From NCBI GenBank assembly GCA_002305075.1, contig DBQC01000017.1:1-64000 (forward strand): 64,000 bases of DNA, written 5' to 3'. The position numbers were made by a program, and so were the translations under genes. The notes under the pieces are model-generated. The model was not told where the DNA came from. It was given only the letters and a program-made list of their open reading frames with translations, and did no database searches. Positions 28,501 to 36,318 of the stretch are shown in pieces; position 1 is the stretch's first letter; each line of letters opens with the position of its first letter. Source of the DNA: Ruminococcaceae bacterium UBA1404. GTDB lineage: Bacteria > Bacillota > Clostridia > Oscillospirales > Ruminococcaceae.

Positions 28501-28862
28501 GACTGCACCATCTTATCCACAAAGGCGGCGCTGTACCGATGGCGGCGATAGAGGCTTAAAAGATCGGAGACTTCATCGAGGGCCATGGCCATGAGCAGAT
28601 AGCGCCCCGGCCCCGAAAGAGGCATAAGCTCGCCGCTACCAGTCTCCTTCATAATCTGCTCGGACAGCCGGGTAAAGCTGGTGACCCGCACCGATCCGGA
28701 CAGGCTCTTAAGCTGGGTGTAGACATCCCGCTCGGCCATAAAGGAGGCCTGCTCGGGCACGATGTAAATGGCCCGACCCTGTGCCTTTACATGGGCCGAC
28801 AGCCGGGCCATGAGCTCGGCGGTCTTGCCGCTGCCTACGGGCCCTGTCAGAATGGTGAGCAT
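25587..28862 (-). CDS. addB: AddB ATP-dependent nuclease subunit with Fe-S cluster
   Basis: Second subunit of AddAB, about 1091 residues, starting at ATG 28862 after GGAGGGGG. A Walker A motif GPVGSGKTAELM is at the extreme N-terminus. The C-terminal nuclease has VVDYKSG. It carries the four cysteines of the structural 4Fe-4S staple: one in YYSCPFQYF near residue 765 and three in CDWCDYKGAC near the C-terminus. The gene precedes and overlaps addA, the standard order. Confidence 0.95.
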   Translation of the reverse strand: MLTILTGPVGSGKTAELMARLSAHVKAQGRAIYIVPEQASFMAERDVYTQLKSLSGSVRVTSFTRLSEQIMKETGSGELMPLSGPGRYLLMAMALDEVSDLLSLYRRHRYSAAFVDKMVQSLDELRSAGITAGALSEMGRKSDAGGMGRKLTELGMVMEAYQALVDQHYADGTDLIEMAAGRVTDSAIVKGAHVYIDAFAGFTAPEYHMIEALLRAGCSVLITLGLVPGDSRYALAEDTARRLWAISERLGLGRPEQIHLAEALRYQSDEVALVAEEALTPITGQWLPPAQDVILYRAQNPYDELLFAAAEIGRLVRDEGYRYRDITLITRDATRYVGHLRPVFERHGIPLFVDIEEPADTKLLPSFLMAALRCALGREGMAPFLEMLKSPAMGLGAEEIGEFENYCYVWSVRPSELSEPFERPIDGFADAATERQRERLKKAESCRAMLYGHVDKLRRGLKVGRAADCARAVFGLLTDIDFGKRMAEFATGLPADERRDFLDEQALLWDDVVGILDLFGGVMGDMVLEPARFVELFSLCLSALRMALPPRTLDAVTFGRADRIRPDNPRAVLLLGAVEGEFPRAQAAERLLGSAERAYMAAEGYDLIRNDDDLYALEEYNCCAALGAASHRLVVSYPAATATGDALEPSLLYLSVEGLFAQPHRAVFSAEQGVCGLPSAFMALGQAPAEAMSGLRAFIQARGGGERLSLLERQAARPPRRLTLAGRELFAGRLRLSPTQLERYYSCPFQYFMRDGLGLYPRRRAELSPLESGTLIHEIAGNMVARHGGRGLCALSAETIQQEVTDIARQFILERVGEQPLSDARFSYLLGRLSEAGAALVAQLAEEFCQSLFEPVAVEMPVGEGGAQPLQVQLPDGRVISVEGRVDRVDMAMVGDKKFLRVVDYKSGAKRFSLSEVYHGLNMQMLVYLFALSRQSEGLLAGALPAGVLYMPTTQNYLRAERGISPDTAAVKRRAAYRMNGLLLDDPDALSAMEPEGGGIFIPRPGSRSSTEQLATLAEMGRLASLVERRVADMADYLAQGRIEAMPAVGSGRTPCDWCDYKGACGFETGDKVRYLHKVSRELVLGGESHG

Positions 28863-28914
28863 GGGTGTTACCCCCTCCTTTTTTACCATTTTATCTTAAC
28901 ATATCTTTAGGGGA

Positions 28915-28953
28915 ATAAAAAGTGCCGGACGGCCCCAAAAGGGGTCGTCCGGC
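28915..28953 (-). terminator. Terminator after spo0A
   Basis: A 13-base inverted repeat (28924-28936 with 28941-28953, one G-T-type mismatch) and a four-base loop are followed on the minus strand by ACTTTTTATT. It separates spo0A from addB. Confidence 0.9.
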
Positions 28954-28975
28954 TGCGGTTATGCTGGTTTGGGGC

Positions 28976-29758
28976 TTACACCATGCTCATGGGCTTCATG
29001 CGCAGGCGCAGCTTGTCGGCAATCATGGCTACAAACTCCGAGTTGGTGGGTTTTCCTTTGCCGTTATGGATGGTGTAGCCAAAATAGGAGTTGAGCACAT
29101 CCACATCGCCCCGGTCCCAGGCCACCTCTATGGCGTGGCGGATGGCCCGTTCCACCCGGGAGGAGGTGGTGCTGAACTTTTTGGCCACCGTGGGATATAA
29201 AAGCTTAGTCACCGAGTTGATGATATCCGGCGTGTTGACCGACAAAATAATCGATTCCCGCAGGTAATGATAGCCCTTTATGTGAGCCGGCACACCGATT
29301 TGGTGAATGATTTCGGTGACCATCATCTCGAGGTCGGGTGCCCTGCCCTGAAGCGGAATGGCCTGTGGAGCGGTGATGTCGCCCAGCCCCGAGATCTGTA
29401 CAATGCGTTCGACCAGCATTTCTACATCAAAGGGGCGCAAAAAATAGTAGGCGGCGCCTGAAGAGAGCAGCTCCCGCTCTAGGAGCGCATTGTCGAAAGA
29501 GGACATGATCATAAAGCGCGGCAAGGGCTCTATGTCCGAAGCCCTCACATTTTTCATGACACCAATGGCATCGCAACGGGGCATGAAAACATCCATAAGT
29601 ACAATGTCCGGCTGATGCTCTAAAATCATCTGGGTGACCACGGCTCCGTCCTTGGGTGCCACAACCGGCTCAAATCCATAAGTCTTAAGCAAGGCCGCAC
29701 ATTGGGAACAAAAGGACTTATTGTCGTCTGCGATCAACACTTTTGTCTTTTCAGGCAT
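28976..29758 (-). CDS. spo0A: Sporulation master regulator Spo0A
   Basis: Response regulator that starts sporulation when phosphorylated and binds TGTCGAA boxes. The 260-residue protein has an N-terminal receiver domain (acidic pocket LIADDN, phospho-acceptor Asp in IVLMDVFMP) and the Spo0A DNA-binding domain. The latter includes HQIGVPAHIKGYHYLRES, SRVERAIRHAIEVAWDRG and FGYTIHNGKGKPTNSEF. A strong GGAGGAG site lies before ATG 29758. Its location directly after spoIVB is conserved in spore-formers. With the gerA operon it shows that the organism forms, or descends from formers of, endospores. Confidence 0.98.
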   Translation of the reverse strand: MPEKTKVLIADDNKSFCSQCAALLKTYGFEPVVAPKDGAVVTQMILEHQPDIVLMDVFMPRCDAIGVMKNVRASDIEPLPRFMIMSSFDNALLERELLSSGAAYYFLRPFDVEMLVERIVQISGLGDITAPQAIPLQGRAPDLEMMVTEIIHQIGVPAHIKGYHYLRESIILSVNTPDIINSVTKLLYPTVAKKFSTTSSRVERAIRHAIEVAWDRGDVDVLNSYFGYTIHNGKGKPTNSEFVAMIADKLRLRMKPMSMV

Positions 29759-29796
29759 TTAAAGGCTCCTCCATCCATTTTTTTCTTGTTGGTACT

Positions 29797-29825
29797 AATC
29801 TACCATAATTTGGCATATAGCGCAA
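29797..29825 (-). promoter_or_regulatory. Possible spo0A promoter
   Basis: Minus-strand TTGCGC (29820-29825), 17-bp spacer, TAGATT (29797-29802). Each hexamer matches the sigma-A consensus at four of six positions. No clear sigma-H elements or 0A boxes were seen here. Confidence 0.35.
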
Positions 29826-29867
29826 GCCCTTAATTACAAAAAATTTCCAGCTGTCTAAACCATCGGC

Positions 29868-29896
29868 AAAACCCGCCCAAAGAGAGGGCGGGTTTT
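29868..29896 (-). terminator. Terminator after spoIVB
   Basis: AAAACCCGCCC and GGGCGGGTTTT form a perfect 11-base inverted repeat with a seven-base loop. The terminal T-run makes it effective for spoIVB on the minus strand; it would also work in the other direction. Confidence 0.88.
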
Positions 29897-29926
29897 AGAA
29901 GCTATACCTAAAATGCTGTCGAAGCC

Positions 29927-31156
29927 TTAAGCTGCGAAAGCGCCTGTAATATCGGTCGATCGAGAGGCGCGCTCCATATTTTCAGCAAAAATGCCATAGC
30001 CTCGGGCGGGGTCGTTGACAAATACATGGGTAACCGCACCCACCAGCCGCCCGTTTTGAATAATGGGCGACCCGCTCATGCCCTGCACAATGCCGCCGGT
30101 GCTTTCCAATAGCCGGGGATCGGTAATGCGAATGACCATATTTTTGGTGGGGCTTTTTTCACCGGTGTTCACCCGCTCGATCTGTATGGCGTAGCTCTGG
30201 GGTTCGCTGCCGGTTATGGTGGTGTAGATCTCGGCGGGACCGGGTTGGGTTTCGTGGGGTAGCGCCATAGGAATGGCCGCTCCCGACAGACGGGCATGAC
30301 CCGAGGAATAGCCATAGACACCGGCTTCGCTGTTGAGGTAGAGCTCGCCCAGCGTACCGCTGCCCGAAAATATCCCTTTAAGCTCCCCCGGCGAGCCTGA
30401 TTGACCCGGGGTAACGCCGGTGATGGTGACCTCCACCGCCTGCCCGCTGGAAAGAGGCATAATATCCCCTGTATCCACATCGCACACAGCGTGACCCAAG
30501 CCGGCAAAAATCCCTGTGGTGGGATTAAAATAGGTCAGCGTTCCAATGCCGGCCGACGAATCCCGTACCCATATACCGGCTTTATATCCGTCCCCGGTGA
30601 GGGCGGGCGTAAGAATGTGATAAAGCGTCTGATCGCCACGACGCAGCGCAATGCTTACGGGCTGGCCTTTTTTGTTATTGATAAGCGCCGTAACATCCTC
30701 ATTTTTATAGATGGGTTGGCCGTCGATGGCGATAAGGATATCGCCGGTTTTAATGCCGGCCGTCTTGGCGGGGTTGATCATTCGTCCGCCCTCCTCGAGG
30801 TCGGACAGGCCAACCACCATGACGCCATCGGTAAACATCTTAATGCCAAAGGGCATTCCGCCCGGCACCACATAGTTGCGGGCCACCACCTGTACGGCCA
30901 CCTCTTTAACCCGGATGCCGCCCGGCAGCGTGAGGTTCATGGTGTAGCTGTTGCCCGCCCGGGAATAGACCTCGAGAGGTATTTGATCCACAAGGCCCGA
31001 GGCCGCAACCCCAAAGGCTTCTCCGGGCGTGAAACGGTTGCCCTGTACCACATAATAGCGGCTGGGAAGGCCCAGCTGCAGCCCGATGGCCAGGGCCGAT
31101 ATCAGGGCATACAGCAGCGCACAGACCCCCGCCGCCGCCCTGACTATGCTTCTCAC
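29927..31156 (-). CDS. spoIVB: SpoIVB serine peptidase, forespore signalling protease
   Basis: SpoIVB is secreted from the forespore and cleaves SpoIVFA, activating pro-sigma-K processing in the mother cell. I start at GTG 31156 (409 residues), 11 bases after AAGGAGG; the frame is also open to ATG 31207, which lacks a ribosome site. One membrane anchor is followed by a PDZ domain (GIKTGDILIAIDGQPI) and the S55 peptidase. The catalytic His is in FAGLGHAVCDVDTG and the Ser in VQGMSGSPIIQNG; the Asp near NDPARGYGIF completes the expected triad. Its regulator BofC may be the protein at 52659-53036. Confidence 0.95.
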   Translation of the reverse strand: MRSIVRAAAGVCALLYALISALAIGLQLGLPSRYYVVQGNRFTPGEAFGVAASGLVDQIPLEVYSRAGNSYTMNLTLPGGIRVKEVAVQVVARNYVVPGGMPFGIKMFTDGVMVVGLSDLEEGGRMINPAKTAGIKTGDILIAIDGQPIYKNEDVTALINNKKGQPVSIALRRGDQTLYHILTPALTGDGYKAGIWVRDSSAGIGTLTYFNPTTGIFAGLGHAVCDVDTGDIMPLSSGQAVEVTITGVTPGQSGSPGELKGIFSGSGTLGELYLNSEAGVYGYSSGHARLSGAAIPMALPHETQPGPAEIYTTITGSEPQSYAIQIERVNTGEKSPTKNMVIRITDPRLLESTGGIVQGMSGSPIIQNGRLVGAVTHVFVNDPARGYGIFAENMERASRSTDITGAFAA

Positions 31157-31219
31157 GGCACCGTCAACCTCCTTTAAGCGTACATTTTTTGAAGAAAATC
31201 CGAGCATTTTTCTTCATTT

Positions 31220-31249
31220 TAGTATGAGCGTGCAAGCGACGATTATCAA
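31220..31249 (-). promoter_or_regulatory. Candidate sigma-G (forespore) promoter of spoIVB
   Basis: Minus-strand TTGATA (31244-31249), 17-bp spacer, then CATACTA (31220-31226), an exact match to the sigma-G -10 consensus. Transcription would begin near 31213. That is too close to ATG 31207 for a ribosome site but ideal for the GTG start at 31156. In Bacillus spoIVB is sigma-F/sigma-G dependent. Confidence 0.55.
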
Positions 31250-31360
31250 AGTTAAAATCTATGGGGAATGGATATTTCAAGGCAAAAACATCGCCACAGC
31301 GCGCTGTGGTGCGGCGCCGATGGATATGGAAACTTTTTCTTGAAAAATATAAAAGACGGC

Positions 31361-32467
31361 CTAATCCCCCACCCGAGCCACATGGGCATCCACCGCAATG
31401 GCGCAGTCAGCCTCTCGAATGTGGGCGGGCCAATTGGCGGCGTGCTGCTTCCAGTAAGCGGGTTGATCCCGCCGCAAATAGCGGTAAAGGCCAAAGGCGT
31501 CGCAGCCCTGGGCGGCAGCCTGCTCAAAGGCGGATAGGGCGTCGGCCCTGATGGCCAATCCGGCAAGATCCTGCAGCCGACTGATGTCGGCCGCCGAGAG
31601 CCGGTCGGCGGGATTGTCTGACATTTCGGCCAGCAGCAATTCGGCCTTAACGGTGATGTCAAACCGTGGCCGCCCATCCGTTATGGCGGTTTTTATGCTG
31701 ACGCTTAGGCGCTTGATTTGCAGGGCCAGCCGACCCAAATGCGCATCGTCCACATGGAGCAGGCTGCCCCGGCCCAAACCCCGCAGGGTGAGCATACCCC
31801 GGTGACCGATGTCGTCCAGCCTGCCGGCGGGGGTGTCCCGGTTGTAGAGGGCCACACCGTCGGGCACAAATGTTACCTGCTCACCGGCGTCCTGCCGCCG
31901 CACCCGCAAAATAGCCGTGCCCGCCCCCTCGGTATAGTAGCTGCGCGCAAGGGTGAGCAGGTCGCTGGGGCACATGGCCTCCTTAGCCACGGCCGAGCCG
32001 GTGATATTCTCGAGCGAGCTGGCCACCACCACCTGATTGTCCTCGGTTTGGGGGTTTAGAATGTCTTGCGCCTGCCCCGCCGCTATGAGCAAGACCATTT
32101 GGGGGTAGACCTCCTCGTTGCTGCTAAGAAAGCGCATGATGTCCTTAAGATGGTTGCGGGCGGTGCGCTCCCCCACGACGATAGCTCGGCAGTCTCCCAA
32201 AAAAGCCGCCCGCCCCACCCGCAACGAGGCATCCTGCAAGGCTTGGGACAGGGTATCCCCCATGGCGGTGACCACCTGCCGTTGTTCTTCTGTGTTTATC
32301 TCCTCGCTCTGACCGTTGGGGCTGAAGATCTGCAGCGTGAGATGAAAAACCCCCTCGGTATAATCGATACCCATAAGCTGAATGAGCGCCCGCTCTCGAA
32401 TATCCTGCCCCCCGAGGCAGCCGGTAAGCAGGCAGAGCACCAGCCCCAATAGAGCCACCCGCCTCAT
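31361..32467 (-). CDS. gerAC: Ger(x)C-family spore germination lipoprotein
   Basis: C subunit of a GerA-type germinant receptor in the spore inner membrane. The 368-residue protein starts with a lipoprotein signal ending LCLLTGC (lipid-modified Cys near 17). It continues with the family start RALIQLMGIDYTEG..LTLQIFSP and a GeRxC C-terminal region (SVSIKTAITDGRPRFDITVKAE). It overlaps gerAB by 4 bp and is last in the operon gerAA-gerAB-gerAC. The 150-bp gap to spoIVB contains a CCACAGC/GCTGTGG palindrome at 31293-31308. Confidence 0.93.
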   Translation of the reverse strand: MRRVALLGLVLCLLTGCLGGQDIRERALIQLMGIDYTEGVFHLTLQIFSPNGQSEEINTEEQRQVVTAMGDTLSQALQDASLRVGRAAFLGDCRAIVVGERTARNHLKDIMRFLSSNEEVYPQMVLLIAAGQAQDILNPQTEDNQVVVASSLENITGSAVAKEAMCPSDLLTLARSYYTEGAGTAILRVRRQDAGEQVTFVPDGVALYNRDTPAGRLDDIGHRGMLTLRGLGRGSLLHVDDAHLGRLALQIKRLSVSIKTAITDGRPRFDITVKAELLLAEMSDNPADRLSAADISRLQDLAGLAIRADALSAFEQAAAQGCDAFGLYRYLRRDQPAYWKQHAANWPAHIREADCAIAVDAHVARVGD

Positions 32468-33543
32468 GAGGGATGCCTCCCGCTAAGCAGGGCGGCCGTC
32501 CCCCAAAGCAGCGGGATGATCAGGGTCATCAGCAACATGGGGGCACCGCTGTTCATCAAAGCGATAAAGTTGCTGGCCAACCAGTGGCTGCGGCTTAATG
32601 CAAAGGCCGCTACCCCGGCTGTTAGGGCCGCCGCCCCAAGGCTGTGCTGGGCCCTGCCCACCGGCAGCAGGGTTTTAAGGGCATGGTCCACAAAGGCCAG
32701 ATGAAGGGCCCCTTTAAGCAGGCAGACGGTCATAAACAGCATCATAAACAGAAAATCCACCCGGGTGGGCACCCATATGTCGGCGGCCGAAAACAGTGCA
32801 TGCACAGGGTAGAGCTGCATACGGCTGGCCCCGCCTAACACGGTGATCACCAGCACGCTGATCAGCTCGGCCACCACGATAGCCGCCCCAAACACGCCCC
32901 GTGCTGCCCGGCGACCACCCCCACCCACCATGGGCAGCATCATGGCCATAACAATGAGGTCGCCCCAGTCTACAAAGCTGCGGTAGATGCTGCTTAGCAG
33001 CGCCATGGGTCCTTCGTAAAAGGGAGAGATGAGCTCCACCGGCTCGGCCACGCTCCAAAGCCCGGCGGTCACCACAATAAGCACCAGCACAAGTCCGAGC
33101 AGCAGTAGGTTGGACATACGGCTTAGCGCATCAAGCCCCATGACATTAAAAAAAATAAGGACAGCTATGCACCAGAGGATAAAAATAAACCCGCTGGCTT
33201 CGGGGTAGACCGTGGAGGTAAAGTAGCGCTCAAAGCTGTTGATGACCTGAACCATCACAAGAAAGGAGCAGCCGCCCAGCAAAGCCGTGGCCGCTCTTCC
33301 GGAAGGCTTACCTGTTAAAAAGCACAGCTGGACCGGTGTTTGGGTACCGGCCAAACGCACAAGGCCGGTAACCAGCCCAAAAGCTCCCCAAGCCAGCAGT
33401 GCTGCGCACAGCTGGCCCAAAAGCGCCGTGGAGGTGTCGATGGGCATGGAGCCCTCCCCCACATAGGTCAGCGAGCCAAATAGCCGCGCCAGCGTAAACA
33501 GTGCAAAAAATTCCACCTGCCCAATACGAATGCCCTTATCCAC
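32464..33543 (-). CDS. gerAB: GerAB-family spore germination transporter-like subunit
   Basis: B subunit of the germinant receptor, an APC-fold membrane protein with about ten helices, which binds the germinant in characterised receptors. I start at GTG 33543 (359 residues, VDKGIRIGQVEFFALF), which has GGAGG upstream and lies 1 bp after the gerAA stop. The frame is open further but that stretch overlaps gerAA and reads as nonsense. LIVMAMMLPMVGGGGRRAA and the helix pattern match the family. Germinant specificity cannot be predicted. Confidence 0.92.
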   Translation of the reverse strand: MDKGIRIGQVEFFALFTLARLFGSLTYVGEGSMPIDTSTALLGQLCAALLAWGAFGLVTGLVRLAGTQTPVQLCFLTGKPSGRAATALLGGCSFLVMVQVINSFERYFTSTVYPEASGFIFILWCIAVLIFFNVMGLDALSRMSNLLLLGLVLVLIVVTAGLWSVAEPVELISPFYEGPMALLSSIYRSFVDWGDLIVMAMMLPMVGGGGRRAARGVFGAAIVVAELISVLVITVLGGASRMQLYPVHALFSAADIWVPTRVDFLFMMLFMTVCLLKGALHLAFVDHALKTLLPVGRAQHSLGAAALTAGVAAFALSRSHWLASNFIALMNSGAPMLLMTLIIPLLWGTAALLSGRHPS

Positions 33544-33544
33544 T

Positions 33545-35095
33545 CTATTCCTCCTGCCCCTCGGTCTTATGGGGGATGGTGTCGGACTCCTCCTGCCGCA
33601 GGTGCTGAACATTAAGCTGCTCCCGGGACAGCTTGGGCCATCCCACCCGTACAATGAGATCCCGCCAGCCATAAGGCGCGATGGGCGCCACCGGCGTGGT
33701 GACGGGAATGCCCATGCTTTCGCGGGCAAACAGATTGCAGCCCACCATGAGCAGTACCGCCGTGATCCCAAACAGCCCGAAAAATCCTCCGGCAAAAATC
33801 AGCAGCAGCCTAAGAAAGGTAATAGCCTGATAGAGCGCTGGCACCAAGAAGGCGCTCACCGCCGTGAGGGCCACCACCATCACCATGGGCGCACCGATGA
33901 TGCCCGCCTTAACGGCAGCGTCCCCCACCACCAGCGCCCCCACAATGCTGACGGCCATGCCCACCGGCTGGGGCATACGCAGCCCGGCCTCCCGCACCAC
34001 CTCGTAGATAAGGGTAATAATCAGCACTTCGAGCATAGCTGAAAAAGGAATGTTCTCCTCGGCGGTGGCAATGTTATAGAGCAGCGCCGGCGGCAGCAGC
34101 TCGAGATGGTAGCGGGCAATGGCCACATAGAGTCCGGGCAGCATGACCGTGAGCAAAAAGGCAAGGTAGCGCAGCAGACGGATCATAGTGGCATAGTAGG
34201 GCGGATGGGCATAATCGTCAAAGCCCTGAAAATACTCGCCAAACAGATGAGGCAGTGTCAGCGCAAAGGGGGTGCCATCTATAAGCAGTCCCACCCGGCC
34301 CTCGGCCAACTTGGCACAAAGGGTGTCCGGGCGCTCAGTGGTGCCCACGGTGGAGAAAAAAGAGGCTTTGGCATTCTCTAAAAAGGGCTGAATATAGCCT
34401 GACTCCAATACCGTGTCCAGCCGAATGGCCCCAAGGCGGTGCTTAATCTGGTTTAGAGTAGCACTGTCCACCTTGTCGGTTCGGTATAAAAGGCAAAAGC
34501 CCGTGCGGCTGTTCTCCCCCACTGTGCCAAGCTCCATCTTGAGCAGAGGGGTTTTCATGCGGCGGCGAACCATGCTCATATTTACCCGCAGCGCCTCGGT
34601 AAAGCTCTCTCGGGAGCCTCGCACATTAAACTCGCCCAAGGGCTCTGCCACCGAGCGGTAGGCAAAACCCTGAAGACCCATGGCATATCCGGTGCTCAGT
34701 CCATCGCAGAGCAGCACCGCAAAGCCCGACATAACAAAAGAGAAAAGCTCGCTAAAGCTACCGATCTCCTGCTGGTCGATGGCGAATATGGCCTGATTTC
34801 GCATGTAATCGGCAAAGGCATCCGGAGTGGTGTTATTGCTAAGGGCCGCTGCAAACAGCGGCCGGATAAAGAAATCGGCCATGGCGAGGCTGTCCACCAT
34901 GCCCTCGATTTGCAGCAGGCAGAGCCGCAGGCCACACAGCTCGAATTCCCGCACAATCAGGTCGTCACTGCCGCCGCTAATCTGGCGCAGGATAATCAAG
35001 TTTTCATTCAGGCTGGCTGTAAGCCTCTGCGCCTCGCCCTCGGGCCCCGAGGGTGGCTGGTAGGCGTCTCGGGCATAAAAATAAGGCATTTTCAC
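33545..35095 (-). CDS. gerAA: GerAA-family spore germination receptor subunit
   Basis: A subunit of the receptor; GerAA-type subunits assemble as ligand-gated channels in the spore inner membrane. The 516-residue protein has a soluble N-terminal region (to about 290) with ENLIILRQISGGSDDLIVREF and GRVGLLIDGTPFALTLP, then about five membrane helices. These include LPPALLYNIATAEENIPFSAMLEVL and the conserved REAGLRMPQPVGMAVSIVGALVVGDAAVKAG. The start is GTG 35095 with AGGTGATG upstream; ATG 35089 is an alternative. It is first in the three-gene operon. Confidence 0.95.
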   Translation of the reverse strand: MKMPYFYARDAYQPPSGPEGEAQRLTASLNENLIILRQISGGSDDLIVREFELCGLRLCLLQIEGMVDSLAMADFFIRPLFAAALSNNTTPDAFADYMRNQAIFAIDQQEIGSFSELFSFVMSGFAVLLCDGLSTGYAMGLQGFAYRSVAEPLGEFNVRGSRESFTEALRVNMSMVRRRMKTPLLKMELGTVGENSRTGFCLLYRTDKVDSATLNQIKHRLGAIRLDTVLESGYIQPFLENAKASFFSTVGTTERPDTLCAKLAEGRVGLLIDGTPFALTLPHLFGEYFQGFDDYAHPPYYATMIRLLRYLAFLLTVMLPGLYVAIARYHLELLPPALLYNIATAEENIPFSAMLEVLIITLIYEVVREAGLRMPQPVGMAVSIVGALVVGDAAVKAGIIGAPMVMVVALTAVSAFLVPALYQAITFLRLLLIFAGGFFGLFGITAVLLMVGCNLFARESMGIPVTTPVAPIAPYGWRDLIVRVGWPKLSREQLNVQHLRQEESDTIPHKTEGQEE

Positions 35096-35152
35096 ATGGC
35101 ATCACCTACCTTATCTTTTCCACCCGGGCACATGGGTTATACAAAAGAGAGC

Positions 35153-35159
35153 CATACTA
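35153..35159 (+). promoter_or_regulatory. Sigma-G-like -10 element before the DUF421 gene
   Basis: CATACTA, an exact sigma-G -10 consensus, lies 31 bp before the DUF421 start. No good -35 is found at 17-18 bp, so this is a hint of forespore expression only. Confidence 0.3.
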
Positions 35160-35189
35160 TATAAAAAACGCCCGAAAGGATGATGAACT

Positions 35190-35891
35190 ATGTTTGTGGT
35201 GATATGGCGCACCCTTTTTCTTTATGTGTTTATTGTGGCCAGTCTGCGCTTTATGGGCAAGCGGCAGTTGGGTGAGCTTCAACCCTCCGAGCTGGTGATT
35301 ACCATGCTCATCTCTAATATTGCAGCGGTACCCATAGAAAACCTGGAGGTCTCTCTGCTCAATGGTGTGCTGTCCATTGCGCTGCTCATCTGCCTCGAAG
35401 TGCTCTCGGCCGGTCTGGCGCTAAAAAGCCGCACGGCGAGGCGCATCATTCAGGGCAATCCCGCCTGCATCATCCGGGACGGTCAAATCGACCAAAATAA
35501 AATGGAGCAGCTGCGCTATTCGCTGGATGATCTGGTCGAACAGCTGCGGGCGGGTGGAGTGTTCAACCTGTCCGAAGTGATGCTGGCCATGGTGGAACCT
35601 ACCGGCTCGCTGTCGGTTTACCTCAAGTCGCCCCACCGGCCGCTGACCCCAACGGATATGAACCTAGAGCTTGCCGAGACACCACCCCAATACATGGTGG
35701 TAGCCGACGGGGAGCTCTGCGAGGACAATTTGCAGGCCGCCGGTGTTACAAAGGAACGGGTGGAGAAGATTTTGCGGCGAAAGGGCTATACCCCAAAACA
35801 AATTTATTTTATGAGCTGCGCGGGCGATAAGGACTTTTACATTGTGCCCAAGACCAATGCGAAAAAGGCCTCCAAGGGGAGTCGGGTATGA
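35190..35891 (+). CDS. DUF421 (YetF-like) membrane protein
   Basis: A 233-residue protein with two or three N-terminal membrane helices. The DUF421 opening RTLFLYVFIVASLRFMGKRQLGEL is followed by ELVITMLISNIAAVPIE, then a cytosolic domain (IIQGNPACIIRDGQID..., LRYSLDDLVEQLRAGGVFNLSEV). YetF-type proteins are known in the spore inner membrane of Bacillus, where DUF421 proteins affect spore resistance and germination. Here the gene is divergent from gerAA with a 94-bp spacer, supporting a spore role by context. It overlaps the next gene by 4 bp. Confidence 0.9.
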   Translation: MFVVIWRTLFLYVFIVASLRFMGKRQLGELQPSELVITMLISNIAAVPIENLEVSLLNGVLSIALLICLEVLSAGLALKSRTARRIIQGNPACIIRDGQIDQNKMEQLRYSLDDLVEQLRAGGVFNLSEVMLAMVEPTGSLSVYLKSPHRPLTPTDMNLELAETPPQYMVVADGELCEDNLQAAGVTKERVEKILRRKGYTPKQIYFMSCAGDKDFYIVPKTNAKKASKGSRV

Positions 35892-36262
35892 AACGGGTAA
35901 GAATTGTACTGGTGATTTTGGTATGTATTGCGCTGGGGGTGAGTTTTCTCACCTATCGGCTGGGGATGGTGCTACACGGGCTCACGAAAGAGCTTGACCG
36001 GGTGGAGGCCGCCATCGGACAGCCCGGGGAGCTTGAGTCGGCCTGCCAAAGCATAGAGGACTACTGGATGAGCCATACTAAGAAGTTGACCCGCTATTTG
36101 TCTCAGCGCTATGTGGACGACCTCACCGCTGCCGTGCTGCTGCTAAAACCCATGAGCCGCGCGCAGGACACGGCTTTGTTCGAGTCTGAAATACGCATGC
36201 TGCGTCTGCAAATCGAGGAGTTGTGGGAGGCTCACAGCCCATCGCTGTCCAGCTTGTTTTAA
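35888..36262 (+). CDS. DUF4363-family small membrane-anchored protein
   Basis: A 124-residue protein with one N-terminal membrane helix (VRIVLVILVCIALGVSFLTY) and a helical extracytoplasmic part containing the family segment YWMSHTKKLTRYLSQRYVDD. DUF4363 genes commonly follow DUF421 genes in Clostridia; the 4-bp ATGA overlap implies coupled translation and joint function. No enzymatic residues are evident. Function is unknown; by context a spore-membrane partner of the DUF421 protein is likely. Confidence 0.82.
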   Translation: MKRVRIVLVILVCIALGVSFLTYRLGMVLHGLTKELDRVEAAIGQPGELESACQSIEDYWMSHTKKLTRYLSQRYVDDLTAAVLLLKPMSRAQDTALFESEIRMLRLQIEELWEAHSPSLSSLF

Positions 36263-36267
36263 GGCAG

Positions 36268-36302
36268 AAAAAGTCCCACCCCCGCTTTGCGGAGGTGGGA
36301 CT
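36268..36302 (-). terminator. Terminator after nrdR
   Basis: AGTCCCACC and GGTGGGACT arms (36272-36280, 36294-36302), with further inner pairing, are followed on the minus strand by TTTTTC. It separates nrdR from the convergent DUF4363 gene. Confidence 0.88.
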
Positions 36303-36318
36303 GTGGCTATAAGGCCAT

